Shown here one piece after another: positions 1 to 9,685 of a DNA stretch of 64,000 bases; the first letter of the stretch is position 1; every line of letters starts with the position of its first letter. The notes under the pieces are model-generated. The model was not told where the DNA came from and did no database searches. It was given only the letters and a program-made list of their open reading frames with translations. A program made the position numbers and the translations under genes. The stretch is from Vulcanimicrobiota bacterium (GTDB lineage Bacteria > Vulcanimicrobiota > Xenobia > Xenobiales > Xenobiaceae): contig CALUQR010000002.1 in NCBI GenBank assembly GCA_944322965.1, positions 1 to 64,000 of the forward strand, in the 5' to 3' direction.

Positions 1-160
1 CCTAACGACCGTCAAGCTGAGGCGCCCTAAAAGAACGACGTAAGTCTAACCGTAATCAAAGTTACGGCCGTTACGTCGCTCTTACGGGGCAGCAAGTCCG
101 AAGTTTAAAAAAACGGCCGCTACGTTACTCCTGACGGCCAGTAAGTCCGAGGTTTAAAAA
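1..160 (+). repeat. Tandem ~50 bp repeat array, upstream of the first gene
   Basis: Two clear copies run from about 61 to 112 and 113 to 160. Each has the order ACGGCCG, TACGT, a CTC(C/T)T(G/T)ACGG block, AAGTCCGA, GTTTAAAAAA. The ACGGCCG motifs start at 64 and 113 and the AAGTCCG motifs at 94 and 143, a 49 bp period in both cases. A more degenerate copy (AACGACG, TAAGTCT) covers about 1-60. The last copy runs straight into the ATG at 161, so the A-rich tail of the repeat sits where the ribosome binding site would be. The same element, in the same orientation relative to the downstream gene, recurs at 19621-19849. The array may extend left of the window. Confidence 0.75.
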
Positions 161-904
161 ATGGAGATTCCGGTTATTTGGGAAGCGATTTTACGGGAGA
201 AGTTTGGCGAGGACGTCTCGTTGTTGGAGGCTTCTTTTTATCCTAGTCGCAAGAACCAGTTATCTCGTTTACGTTTAGGTACGGACGCGGGCGAGCGGGA
301 GATAGTGGCTAAGTATTATGTTTGGGGCAACCGTTTAGGCGAGAAGGCGGCTTTGAGCAAGGCTAGCTCTTGTGGTTTGGCGGTAGCGAAGCCTTTGGCT
401 TTGGTGGCTAATGTGCTCTTTATGGAGCCCTTGTCTGGTCTGCAGTTAGGCGCCGGTCAGGGTTGGGACTTAGCGGAGCGTTTAGCAGGTTGGGTGGGCG
501 AGTTCCATCGTCGTTTGACCCCTGCGGCCGCTAAGTTGACCTTTTTGTGGGGCGATTGTGGAGTATACAACTTTTTATATGACAGCGGGCGCGACGAGCT
601 GCAGGGCTTAGATTTTGAGGAGGCTTACTTTGGCCATCCGGAGAGCGATATAGCCAGTTTGGCGTGGAGTCTTTTAGGGGACCGTTATCAGTCGGGCGAG
701 GGTTTAGGGCGCGACTCTTTGGCGCGGGAGATCGAGGGTTTATGGCAGACTTTAGAGCGCGGTTATGGCGGCGGTTTAGTTAAGGAGCGCTTCTACCAGG
801 AGCTTTTGGCGGTAGCCGCTCAGCGCGGCCGTTGGCGGGTCGAGAAGCGCCATTTAATAGGTTCCATTTTGGAGTTAAAGCCTCTCTGGTTCGGTCAGGG
901 TTAG
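161..904 (+). CDS. Kinase-fold protein (APH/Kdo-kinase-like)
   Basis: A 247-residue soluble protein that looks like the aminoglycoside phosphotransferase/lipopolysaccharide kinase fold. An N-lobe Lys sits in a VAKYY strand (about residue 50), followed by an EKAAL helix. The catalytic loop reads WGDCGVYNFLY (about 129-139), which keeps the Asp and Asn of HGDxxxxN but has Trp-Gly in place of His-Gly. The metal-binding motif is LDFEEA (about 149-154) instead of DFD or DFG. The substrate is unknown. The stop codon abuts the start of the methyltransferase at 905, so the two are probably translationally coupled. No convincing Shine-Dalgarno sequence is visible, because the upstream bases are the repeat tail. 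Confidence 0.7.
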   Translation: MEIPVIWEAILREKFGEDVSLLEASFYPSRKNQLSRLRLGTDAGEREIVAKYYVWGNRLGEKAALSKASSCGLAVAKPLALVANVLFMEPLSGLQLGAGQGWDLAERLAGWVGEFHRRLTPAAAKLTFLWGDCGVYNFLYDSGRDELQGLDFEEAYFGHPESDIASLAWSLLGDRYQSGEGLGRDSLAREIEGLWQTLERGYGGGLVKERFYQELLAVAAQRGRWRVEKRHLIGSILELKPLWFGQG

Positions 905-1474
905 ATGGCTAGCGACAATTACGCTCTGTGGGAGGAGCGTTATAGTACTCCGGGTCGTGGTCCGAGGCAGCCGGAGCCTTTTGTGGTGGAGTCGTTGCCT
1001 TATTTACGGCGCGGGGCCTTATTGGATGTGGCTTGCGGCGAGGGTCGTCACGCCCTTTATTTGGCTTCCCAGGGCGGTTTTAGGGTCTTGGGTGTAGACC
1101 GTTCGCCGACGGCTATTGAGGTCTGTCGCAAGCGGGCTGCGGAGCGGGGTTTGGAGGCTAGATTTCAGGAGCTCGATTTAGAGCGCGAGATTTTACCGGC
1201 CGGTCCTTTTGCTACGATTGTGGCGACTCGTTATTGGCAGCCGGATTTATGTAGCCAGTTAGTGGAGCGTTTGGAGGGGGGTGGGATCTTGCTCTATGAG
1301 AGTTATACGTACGACTACTTACGTTACGGTCCCAGGCGTCGCGATTTTTTGTTGGCTCCGGGCCAGTTGCGGGAGGTTTTTGCGGGCTTAGGCTTAGAGA
1401 TTTTGAGTTATGCGGAAGTCGATCGCCCGGAGACTCGGGAGTATTCGGCTAGGCTCTTGGCTCGCAAGGTCTAG
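905..1474 (+). CDS. Class I SAM-dependent methyltransferase
   Basis: A 189-residue protein with a Rossmann methyltransferase core. Motif I is LLDVACGEGRHALYLA (about residues 39-54), and the acidic end of strand 2 follows in VLGVDRSPTAIEV. The layout resembles TehB-like and small-molecule methyltransferases in which a short cap follows the core. The substrate cannot be read from the sequence. It begins at the first base after the stop of the kinase-fold gene, which implies coupled translation and possibly a joint role. Confidence 0.75.
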   Translation: MASDNYALWEERYSTPGRGPRQPEPFVVESLPYLRRGALLDVACGEGRHALYLASQGGFRVLGVDRSPTAIEVCRKRAAERGLEARFQELDLEREILPAGPFATIVATRYWQPDLCSQLVERLEGGGILLYESYTYDYLRYGPRRRDFLLAPGQLREVFAGLGLEILSYAEVDRPETREYSARLLARKV

Positions 1475-1510
1475 TCTGGCAATTCTATTACACTTCTAAT
1501 ATTTGCCTAC

Positions 1511-1539
1511 TTGTCTTGGCCAAGTCTAACGCTTATCTT
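1511..1539 (+). promoter_or_regulatory. Probable sigma-70-type promoter of groESL
   Basis: TTGTCT (1511-1516) and TATCTT (1534-1539) are separated by 17 bp, about 70 bp before the groES start. Each hexamer matches four of six consensus positions. There is no CIRCE operator (TTAGCACTC-N9-GAGTGCTAA) in the upstream region. Confidence 0.35.
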
Positions 1540-1561
1540 AGCTAGAGAAAAGGTACCTAGG

Positions 1562-1585
1562 CCCTCGGGAATTTTGGCGCGAGGG
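1562..1585 (+). promoter_or_regulatory. Inverted repeat in the groES leader
   Basis: CCCTCG (1562-1567) and CGAGGG (1580-1585) form a 6 bp stem with a 12-base loop, ending about 13 bases before the GGAGG ribosome binding site of groES. It could be a regulatory hairpin in the 5' leader, but the stem is short and may be chance. Confidence 0.3.
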
Positions 1586-1609
1586 TAGAGGTCGATGGAG
1601 GTTTAGTAA

Positions 1610-1897
1610 ATGTCTAGTATTCGTCCTTTAGGCGAGCGCGTCATCGTGAAACCCTCTCCTTCTGAGGAGAAGACGGCGGGCGGGCTCTATATTCCGGAGA
1701 CGGCTAAAGAGAAGCCTCAAAAGGGTGAGGTTATTGCCGTAGGTCCGGGCCGTAAGGCGGACGATGGCCAGCGCTTGCCTATGGAAGTTAAGGTGGGGGA
1801 CAAGGTCCTGTATGGCAAGTATTCGGGCACGGAGATGAAGGTCGACGGCGAGACCTATCTCATCATCAAAGAGAGCGACATTTTGGCCATCCTGTAG
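1610..1897 (+). CDS. groES: Co-chaperonin GroES
   Basis: A 95-residue protein of normal GroES length. It opens with [27 protein letters not shown]-type sequence, which includes the mobile loop that binds GroEL, and ends with the conserved KESDILAIL. It caps the GroEL cavity during ATP-driven folding. A GGAGG ribosome binding site lies 7 to 8 bases before ATG 1610. It is the first gene of groESL, with 60 bases to the chosen groEL start. No CIRCE or HrcA box is visible, so control is probably by another route. Confidence 0.97.
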   Translation: MSSIRPLGERVIVKPSPSEEKTAGGLYIPETAKEKPQKGEVIAVGPGRKADDGQRLPMEVKVGDKVLYGKYSGTEMKVDGETYLIIKESDILAIL

Positions 1898-1909
1898 GGT
1901 TCTCTCTAG

Positions 1910-3580
<1,671 letters not shown>

Positions 3581-3620
3581 GCGTAGTTAGCTTGAGTTAG
3601 ATGTAATTAACTGGAGCGAA

Positions 3621-3658
3621 GTTCCCTCCCCCGGCCCGTACGGGCCGGGGGAGGGAAC
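3621..3658. terminator. 38 bp perfect palindrome after groEL
   Basis: A perfect 38 bp palindrome centred on CCCGTACGGG, followed by TTCTTTATTC. It lies 40 bases past the groEL stop and is the likely groESL terminator. There is no unpaired loop in the DNA symmetry, so the RNA hairpin must open its central bases. The 14 bp core GGCCCGTACGGGCC recurs in the palindrome at 35712-35741. Confidence 0.8.
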
Positions 3659-3686
3659 TTCTTTATTCTATTTAAATAGGATCCCT

Positions 3687-5018
3687 ATGCCTAAACTTTC
3701 TAATCATATCGCTAATCGCAAACCTACCGCTATTCGCAATGCTAGCGTCCAATTCGCTTTGCGCCAGGACGATTGCCGGGCTATAAACGTAGCTATCGGC
3801 AACGTCTCTTTACCGATGCACCCGGCCATGCAGGAGCGCTTGCGCCATTTGACCGCTCCCGAGAGCCCTTTTGCCGACGGCATCGTACGTTACGCTCCCA
3901 CTTTGGGTTTATCGGAGGCCCGCCAGGCCTTCCGCAATATTATTGGGGCCAGCGGTTATTATGCCGACAATCTGTATATACAAGTGACGGACGGGGGGAG
4001 CCAGGCTATGGAGTTGGTGATCGTAGCCTGTTGCGGCGACGCGGGCAACGCCAATATGCCGGCTATGTTGATCGACGCCGCTTATACTAATTATCGCTCT
4101 TTCGCTCAGCGCTTAGGTAGGCGCATCGTCTCATTCCCGCGCCGTTTAGATGAGGAGGGCAATTTTAATCTGCCTTCTTTGCAGGAGATTGAGGAGATCA
4201 TCCAGCGGGAGCGTCCCAACGCTTTGGTAGTTATCCCTTACGATAATCCTACCGGTCAGCTCTACACCCACCAGATGTTAGTCGATCTGGCTAAGTTATG
4301 TGTCAAGTACGACATGTGGATGATCTCCGATGAGGCTTATAGGGAGCTCTATTATGTGGACCACTGCGAGGGCGCGGTCAGTATTTGGGCTCTGACGGAG
4401 ATGGAGGTCCCCGGCATTACGGGGTTGCGCATTAGTATTGAGACCGCCTCTAAGGTCTGGAACGGCTGCGGTTTGCGGGTGGGGGCGTTGGTGACCGACT
4501 GTCGCGATCTCCACTTACGTTTAGTGGCTGAGAATACGGTCAATCTCTGTACGAATACTTTGGGCCAGTGGATCTTTGGGGCTATCGCCCATTTGAGCCA
4601 TGGGGAGATTAGGGCCTGGTTCCAGCGCCAGCGCGACCATTACCGTCCTTTAATGGAGAAGTTCCACCAGGAGATGGAGGAGGCTCTGCCGGGGGTTATA
4701 GTTAGTAGGGCCGACGCTTCGCTCTATGAGGTAGTCGACTTGCGCCACTTGGTCAATGAGAAGTTTAGCGCCGACGGCTTTGTGGTCTGGTGCGCTTCGG
4801 AGGGCTTTGTGGAGCGCGAGGGTCAGAAGGTGACTTTACTGACCGCTCCCATGCCCGAATTTTATAACGCCAGCAATTTGGCGGACAACTTGGGCCGCAC
4901 CCAATTGCGCATCGCCTTTGTGGAGAGCGCCGAGAATTTGGCCCAAGTTCCCGATCTTCTGAGCGCCCTCTTCCGGCGCTACTTGGAGTTAAATCCCCAA
5001 TTTAAGCGGGAAGCTTAG
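3687..5018 (+). CDS. PLP-dependent aminotransferase, class I/II
   Basis: A 443-residue fold-type I aminotransferase. Motifs seen are VTDGGSQAMEL (cofactor phosphate region, about residue 100), IPYDNPTGQLY (about 189-199), SDEAYRELYY (Asp pairing with the PLP pyridine nitrogen) and SIETASKVWNGCGLRVG, where the Lys forms the Schiff base. It is slightly longer than typical AspC and ends with an Arg-bearing LRIAFVES segment. The amino donor and acceptor are not predictable. It starts 28 bases after the groEL palindrome and ends 4 bases from the convergent znuB-like gene. A second, different aminotransferase lies at 18418-19599. Confidence 0.85.
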   Translation: MPKLSNHIANRKPTAIRNASVQFALRQDDCRAINVAIGNVSLPMHPAMQERLRHLTAPESPFADGIVRYAPTLGLSEARQAFRNIIGASGYYADNLYIQVTDGGSQAMELVIVACCGDAGNANMPAMLIDAAYTNYRSFAQRLGRRIVSFPRRLDEEGNFNLPSLQEIEEIIQRERPNALVVIPYDNPTGQLYTHQMLVDLAKLCVKYDMWMISDEAYRELYYVDHCEGAVSIWALTEMEVPGITGLRISIETASKVWNGCGLRVGALVTDCRDLHLRLVAENTVNLCTNTLGQWIFGAIAHLSHGEIRAWFQRQRDHYRPLMEKFHQEMEEALPGVIVSRADASLYEVVDLRHLVNEKFSADGFVVWCASEGFVEREGQKVTLLTAPMPEFYNASNLADNLGRTQLRIAFVESAENLAQVPDLLSALFRRYLELNPQFKREA

Positions 5019-5022
5019 CTCT

Positions 5023-5829
5023 TTAGGAGGCGGGGAAGAGGTAGCGCCCTAGGCGGGCTAAGATGAGCAGGACGCAGGCTAGGGCTACGATGGTAGCGCC
5101 GCTAGGCAGATCCCAGTGCAGGGAGAGGGCTAGGCCTGCGCCTACGCTTACTAGGGAGCTCAGGAGCGAGTAGACGACGCACCGCCACCAGCGGCGGCTG
5201 AGGGTCAGTCCGATGAGGGGGGGCACGATGAGGAGGGCAAAGACCAGGAGGGCTCCGGCGCTATGGATAGCTACGGCGATAGCTAGGCCTACGGTCAGGT
5301 AGAAGAGCCAGTTCCAGAAGCGCACTTTATAGCCTAGGGCTTGGGCCATGAGGGGATCGAAGGCCGTCAGCCAAAATTCTTTGTAAAAGAAGAAGTTGAG
5401 GAGGGCTAAGACGAGCAGGGTCCCCAGCATGAGGTAGATGTCAAAATTGGTGACCGCTAGGATATTGCCAAAGAGGAGCCCTTGGAGGTCGCTATCGCTA
5501 TGGGGGGCTAAGGCTAGACCTAGGACGGCTAGGGCTCCCGCGCCTACGTACCAGCTGCCGATGGCCCCTTCGGGGGGCAGTTTGGAGTGAGGGGACTCCC
5601 AGGCTAGGCAGCTGACCCCTAAGAACATCATGAGGATCCCTCCCACTTGGCAGGGCAGGTGGCAGAGTCCACTGAGGGCGATACCGGCGGTGGCTAGCTG
5701 GGAGAGGGTGACCCCCACAAAGACCAGGCGCCGCAAGAGGACGAGGAGCCCTAGGTAGAAAGTCAGGAGTGCGGTCAGGGTGGCGCTTAAGAGGGCGAGG
5801 GTCGTAAAATCTAAGCTTTCTAAATCCAT
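5023..5829 (-). CDS. znuB: Metal ABC transporter permease (ZnuB-like)
   Basis: A 268-residue, very hydrophobic ABC-3 family permease with about eight membrane spans. The segment LVFVGVTLSQLATAGIALS (about residues 35-53) matches the conserved early region of ZnuB/MntB permeases, and a SAGALLVFALLIVPPLIG-like stretch matches the late conserved helix. It is the last gene of the minus-strand zinc operon, 25 bases after the ATPase. It would form the membrane channel for the metal delivered by the binding protein. Confidence 0.88.
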   Translation of the reverse strand: MDLESLDFTTLALLSATLTALLTFYLGLLVLLRRLVFVGVTLSQLATAGIALSGLCHLPCQVGGILMMFLGVSCLAWESPHSKLPPEGAIGSWYVGAGALAVLGLALAPHSDSDLQGLLFGNILAVTNFDIYLMLGTLLVLALLNFFFYKEFWLTAFDPLMAQALGYKVRFWNWLFYLTVGLAIAVAIHSAGALLVFALLIVPPLIGLTLSRRWWRCVVYSLLSSLVSVGAGLALSLHWDLPSGATIVALACVLLILARLGRYLFPAS

Positions 5830-5854
5830 GGCGATGGGACTCCCAGATTTAAAG

Positions 5855-6604
5855 TTAGGGGGCGGTGGGGTGGAGGGTGAGGTCGGAGCGTCCGAAGAGT
5901 TGGGCCAGGTAGTGGGGATCCTCTAGATGGTGGGGATCGGCCCAGCTGAGGGTATTCCCTTGGGGCGGGGCGGGGTGGATGAGCCCCATCTTTTGGGTAT
6001 GGCGGCGCACGATCTCCAGTTGGTGGGTAACGAGGATAATAGTTAACCCTTGAGCGTGGAGCTGGTCGATAAGGGCTAAGAATTCGAGGGTGGCGGGGTA
6101 GTCTAGTCCGTTGGTGGGCTCGTCTAGGAGTAAGAGTTGGGGCTCGCTAGTTAGGGCTCGGGCTAGGAGGAGGCGCTGCCATTGGCCCCCGGAGAGTTCT
6201 TCGATGGGGCGCGGGGCTAGGTTGGCGATCCCTACTAATTCTAGGGCCCGGCGGACGGCTTGGCGGTCGCTGGGTCGGGGGAAGGGTCGCCAGCCCATTT
6301 GGGGGTAGCGCCCCATGAGGGCGACTTGTTCGACGGTAAGGGGGAAGGAGGCGGGCAGAGTCTGCTGTTGGGGCATATAGCCTAAGCGCAGGGAGGAGCG
6401 TTTAGCTTGGCCCTGGTAGACGATCCGCCCCTGGAGGGGGGAGAGGGCGCCGATAATAGCTTTGAGGAGGGTCGATTTGCCCGCCCCGTTGGCGCCTACT
6501 AGCCCTAGGTACTGGCCCTCCTCGATAGTAAAGTTGAGGTCGTGGAGGACGAGGTGGGCTCCATAGCCCAGGCTGACCCCTTGGAAGGATAGGAGCGCGC
6601 TCAT
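5855..6604 (-). CDS. znuC: Metal ABC transporter ATP-binding protein (ZnuC-like)
   Basis: A 249-residue ABC ATPase. Walker A is GANGAGKST (about residues 38-46), followed by a Q-loop in GYMPQQQ, the signature LSGGQWQRLLLARAL, Walker B LLLLDEPTNGLD and the switch His in LVTHQ. Its start overlaps the end of the binding-protein gene by 4 bases (6601-6604), a sign of coupled translation. It powers the ZnuB-like permease. Zinc rather than manganese is inferred from the company of an outer-membrane barrel and the operator upstream of the operon. Confidence 0.9.
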   Translation of the reverse strand: MSALLSFQGVSLGYGAHLVLHDLNFTIEEGQYLGLVGANGAGKSTLLKAIIGALSPLQGRIVYQGQAKRSSLRLGYMPQQQTLPASFPLTVEQVALMGRYPQMGWRPFPRPSDRQAVRRALELVGIANLAPRPIEELSGGQWQRLLLARALTSEPQLLLLDEPTNGLDYPATLEFLALIDQLHAQGLTIILVTHQLEIVRRHTQKMGLIHPAPPQGNTLSWADPHHLEDPHYLAQLFGRSDLTLHPTAP

Positions 6605-7536
6605 TTTTGTAAGGCCTTCACTAAGCTTTGGACGTTATAATCCATCATTTGCAGGTAGGTGGCGGTAGCTTGGGTTCCGCCCGGCTGGATGGGCAAGGAG
6701 AGGGCTTGGGCCCCGGTACGTTTGGCTAAGGCTTGGGGCAGTTGGTCGGGGAACCAGGTCTCATAGAGGATCGCTTTACAGTGGGAGGCGCGCATCAGTT
6801 GGGTCAGCTCGTTGAGTTGGCGACTATTGGGGGCTACGCCCGGCTTAGCTTCGATGTGGCCTACGACTTCTAAGCCGAAGTGGCGGGCGAAGTAGGGCCA
6901 GGTAGAGTGGTAGGTGACGATCTTTTGGCCCGCGTAGGGTTTTAAGAGGGCCTTCCAGCGGCGATCGGCTTGGTCGAGGGCGTGCCAATAGGCGCTATAG
7001 TTGCGGTCGTAGATAGCTCCCCCTGGGGGGTCGATCTTCTTTAAAAAAGCGGTGATGGTGCGGGCTACGCGTTTGGCGTTGGTGGGGCTGAGGAGGTAGT
7101 GGGGGTTGCCGTCGGGATGGATGTCGCCCCGGGAGCGATCGACGGCCCCGGTAGGTTTCTCTAAGACTTGGATCCCGGCGCTAGCTTCTAAGAAGTTGGA
7201 GGAACCGGGCAAGATCTTGGGGTTGCGGGCGGCGCGCAGGAGGCTGGGCGCCCAACCGATCTCTAGAGAGAGTCCCGTCTCAATAAAGGCGTCGGCCCGC
7301 TGCAGGGAGCGCAGGTAACTCGGTTTCGTCTCTACGAAGTGGGGGTCTTGCAGGGGGTGGCAGAGGGCGGTGACTTGGAGGCGCTGGCCCCCAATTTGGC
7401 GGGTAATATCGGCTAGGTCTTGGGTAGTGACGACGACGGAGAGGGCGGGCTGGGCCCAGCTGGCGGGGGTTAAGAGAGCCAGGAAGAGGAGGACCCAAGC
7501 GAAGGCGCCCCACAGTTTCGGAGATTTAGAGAACAT
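6601..7536 (-). CDS. znuA: Metal ABC transporter substrate-binding protein (ZnuA-like)
   Basis: A 311-residue periplasmic protein with a signal peptide (WAFAWVLLFLALL-type core ending ASWAQ). It belongs to the cluster A-I metal-binding family. Probable ligand regions are LQDPHFVETKPSYL (about residues 63-76), GDIHPDGNPHYLL (about 137-149) and TYHSTWPYFARHFGLEVVG (about 208-226). The His-rich flexible loop of many ZnuA proteins is absent. It delivers metal to the ZnuBC pair encoded next to it. Confidence 0.9.
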   Translation of the reverse strand: MFSKSPKLWGAFAWVLLFLALLTPASWAQPALSVVVTTQDLADITRQIGGQRLQVTALCHPLQDPHFVETKPSYLRSLQRADAFIETGLSLEIGWAPSLLRAARNPKILPGSSNFLEASAGIQVLEKPTGAVDRSRGDIHPDGNPHYLLSPTNAKRVARTITAFLKKIDPPGGAIYDRNYSAYWHALDQADRRWKALLKPYAGQKIVTYHSTWPYFARHFGLEVVGHIEAKPGVAPNSRQLNELTQLMRASHCKAILYETWFPDQLPQALAKRTGAQALSLPIQPGGTQATATYLQMMDYNVQSLVKALQK

Positions 7537-7556
7537 ACTTACCGTTTAGACCTTTC

Positions 7557-9176
7557 TCAATAAGCGTGAGCCCCGTGGGGGCCGATGACCACATTCCATT
7601 GCAGGAGCAACTCGTTATAGGAGGGCTGCCAGCTGGGCGAGGTGCGGTTGTATTGGAGGCGCAGAGCGTTCCATTCGTTGGCGATATATTCGAGATAAGC
7701 GGAGCCGCGCTGGGTGCGTCCGCCGCTCACTAAGGGGGAGTCGGCCTGATCGTAGCGCATACCTAGGCGGAAATGGCGATTTAAGCGGTAGGAGAGATAA
7801 GTATACCAGCCGCTCAGATCGCTATCGGGGTGGAGATGGGCCTGGCCGCCCTCTTCCTGGTGGAGGGCCCCCTTCTGTTGGGCGTGGAGGTACTCTGTGC
7901 GCCAGACCAGCTCTTTATAGGGATCGTCTACCGGGTTCCATTTGAGGGTCAGATCGGCCCCGTAGAGGGCGGCCGATTCTAGGTGATCGCTATCGATAGC
8001 GGAGCTAGCGTGGGAGAGTCCCAGAGTGAGGGTCGTATCCTCATTGAGATCGGCCATATTCTCCCAGCGCAGGCTGAGTAGGGGGTTATGTTTGCCCTCT
8101 TCTGGGAAGAGGGCGAAGCTCTCTTCTCCCTCCTGGCCGTGGCTATGGACCCCGGCCCTACTGCTCACGGAGACGATCATCTTAGAGTACCACTCCCAGG
8201 GGAAGAGGTAGGAGAGCTCTACTCCCGGGGTGGAGAGCCCTTCGGAGCCTAAGAATTCGCTATAAGGTAGGGGCCTATCGATCTGGGGCAGGGCGTGGGT
8301 ATGGAGCGTATTGAGGGCCCCGATATTATTGAACATCTTACCGGCCCGCAACTCTAGGCCCTGACCTAAGCCTAGGTATTGGATAAAGGCCTCCTCCAAT
8401 TCGACCCCCTCGTTTTGGTGGGCGGCTAAGGCCGCCTCTAAGCGGGTATTGGGGTCGACGGGGGCGGAGATCTGTAACTCCGCCTCTTGGAGGTAGAACT
8501 TATTCTTATTGGGATCTTGGGGGCTGGAGCCGCCCAATTGGGCCCCGCCTAAGAGGACTAGCGAGATATTGGGATTGAGGGCCGGCTGTTGGCCGCTCGC
8601 TTGGGCGCTGACGGAGGTGGGGGCCTCGGAAGCCTCGGGCGGCTCCGGACCGGGATCCTCGCCCTCCTCCGCTAAGAGGGGTTCCTCTAAATCTGGCGCC
8701 GTCTCAGGGGAGGGAGTTTCTTCGGCTATGGTAGGGGTTTGAGTCTCAGGCGCGGCCTCCGGGGGCGGAGTCTCTTCCGCTAAGACGGGCGCCTCAGTTT
8801 CTGGCGCAGTCTCTGCGGGTAGAGGCGGCGCCGGCGGGAGGGCTAGATGTTGGCGCAGTTCCTCCACTTGGGAGCGCAGCTCGTCTATTTGGCGATTCTG
8901 TTTTTCTAAGAGTCGGGCCTGTTTTTGTAAGAGCTCCTCTTGGAACTTGAGCCTAGCTTCTAAGGTATTTTGAGCGTCGCTTTGGGCGGCGGGGGCTAAG
9001 GTTGGATTAGGGGGACTAGAGCTAGGTCCAGAGGGGCTAGAGGCGGGGTTAAGGGTTGGCGGAGCGGAGGTAGAGGGGGCGTCGGTAGGGCCCTCTGGTA
9101 GCGCCCAGGCCGGGGCGCTCCAGAGTAGCAGACCTAAGAGCCCTCCGCTCAGCCAGAGCGGGGAACGTCTGGGCAT
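7557..9176 (-). CDS. Predicted outer-membrane beta-barrel protein of the zinc operon
   Basis: A 539-residue protein with a signal peptide (LLGLLLWSAPAWA). A Pro/Ser segment, a coiled coil (about residues 70-112, rich in Leu, Glu and Gln) and a Pro/Glu-rich linker with repeated ETAP/EETP units follow. The C-terminal half begins NPNISLVLLGGAQ and alternates polar and aromatic residues like a beta-barrel, ending YNELLLQWNVVIGPHGAHAY. Similar barrels sit next to znu-type genes in other diderm bacteria, so a metal-entry channel is inferred. His residues cluster in the barrel (about 420-450) and at the C-terminus. Confidence 0.75.
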   Translation of the reverse strand: MPRRSPLWLSGGLLGLLLWSAPAWALPEGPTDAPSTSAPPTLNPASSPSGPSSSPPNPTLAPAAQSDAQNTLEARLKFQEELLQKQARLLEKQNRQIDELRSQVEELRQHLALPPAPPLPAETAPETEAPVLAEETPPPEAAPETQTPTIAEETPSPETAPDLEEPLLAEEGEDPGPEPPEASEAPTSVSAQASGQQPALNPNISLVLLGGAQLGGSSPQDPNKNKFYLQEAELQISAPVDPNTRLEAALAAHQNEGVELEEAFIQYLGLGQGLELRAGKMFNNIGALNTLHTHALPQIDRPLPYSEFLGSEGLSTPGVELSYLFPWEWYSKMIVSVSSRAGVHSHGQEGEESFALFPEEGKHNPLLSLRWENMADLNEDTTLTLGLSHASSAIDSDHLESAALYGADLTLKWNPVDDPYKELVWRTEYLHAQQKGALHQEEGGQAHLHPDSDLSGWYTYLSYRLNRHFRLGMRYDQADSPLVSGGRTQRGSAYLEYIANEWNALRLQYNRTSPSWQPSYNELLLQWNVVIGPHGAHAY

Positions 9177-9234
9177 AGAGGATGAGACTCCCTTCCTAAA
9201 TTAGAGCGTATGGGGGAATAAAGAAGGCGACTTT

Positions 9235-9630
9235 TTAGGCCGGGAAGGGAGGGGAACGCCCCAAAAAAGAGGGTTTCCAACCGGGGGGCGCCTCTAAAGA
9301 GGGCGGCTCTAGAGGTAAGGCGAGCCTTATAAGGGCGGACTTCTCTTTAACTAAAAGCGTACAGAGGGAGAGCTGAGAGAGGCTCTGACATTGGCTACAA
9401 GACTCTGAGCAAGCGGGCGCCCTCCGCTCTAAATGGCGACAGGGCAGAGTGTGGCTACAGATCTCCCGCTCGCTCGCGGACCAATAGAGGGAAGTAAGCT
9501 CTAAAGAGTGGGGATGCCACCAAAAGAAGAGCCCCCCTAATCCCCACAAAAGGATGAGCCAGAGCCCTACTAAATAGCGGAGGGCGCTAGCTCGCTCGCC
9601 TGGAGCTCGATATGGAAGAGACAGAGCCAT
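9235..9630 (-). CDS. Small Cys-rich membrane-anchored protein, DUF2946-like
   Basis: A 131-residue protein with one N-terminal hydrophobic segment (YLVGLWLILLWGLGGLFFWW). A Cys/His-rich stretch follows (C at about 57, 63, 74, 78, 81 and 90, with intervening His), then a Pro-rich tail ending LGRSPPFPA. The single membrane span, metal-ligand residues and RxPPF-type end resemble DUF2946 proteins linked to metal handling; this is a resemblance, not proof. It is the first gene after the operator and promoter of the zinc operon, 58 bases before the barrel gene. The leader is very short and shows no clear ribosome binding site. Confidence 0.55.
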   Translation of the reverse strand: MALSLPYRAPGERASALRYLVGLWLILLWGLGGLFFWWHPHSLELTSLYWSASEREICSHTLPCRHLERRAPACSESCSQCQSLSQLSLCTLLVKEKSALIRLALPLEPPSLEAPPGWKPSFLGRSPPFPA

Positions 9631-9648
9631 AACTGCGGTACCCGAATC

Positions 9649-9677
9649 ATTATAGAATTCTCTCCGGGGGCGGTCAA
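9649..9677 (-). promoter_or_regulatory. Near-consensus promoter of the zinc operon
   Basis: Read on the minus strand, TTGACC (9672-9677) and TATAAT (9649-9654) are separated by exactly 17 bp. The predicted start of transcription is only about 12 bases before the first gene's ATG at 9630. Confidence 0.75.
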
Positions 9678-9685
9678 TGAGATTT

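Noticed and set aside
1475-1609. CIRCE/HrcA operator before groESL
   Set aside because: No TTAGCACTC-N9-GAGTGCTAA or close variant exists in this stretch; only a short CCCTCG/CGAGGG stem is present.
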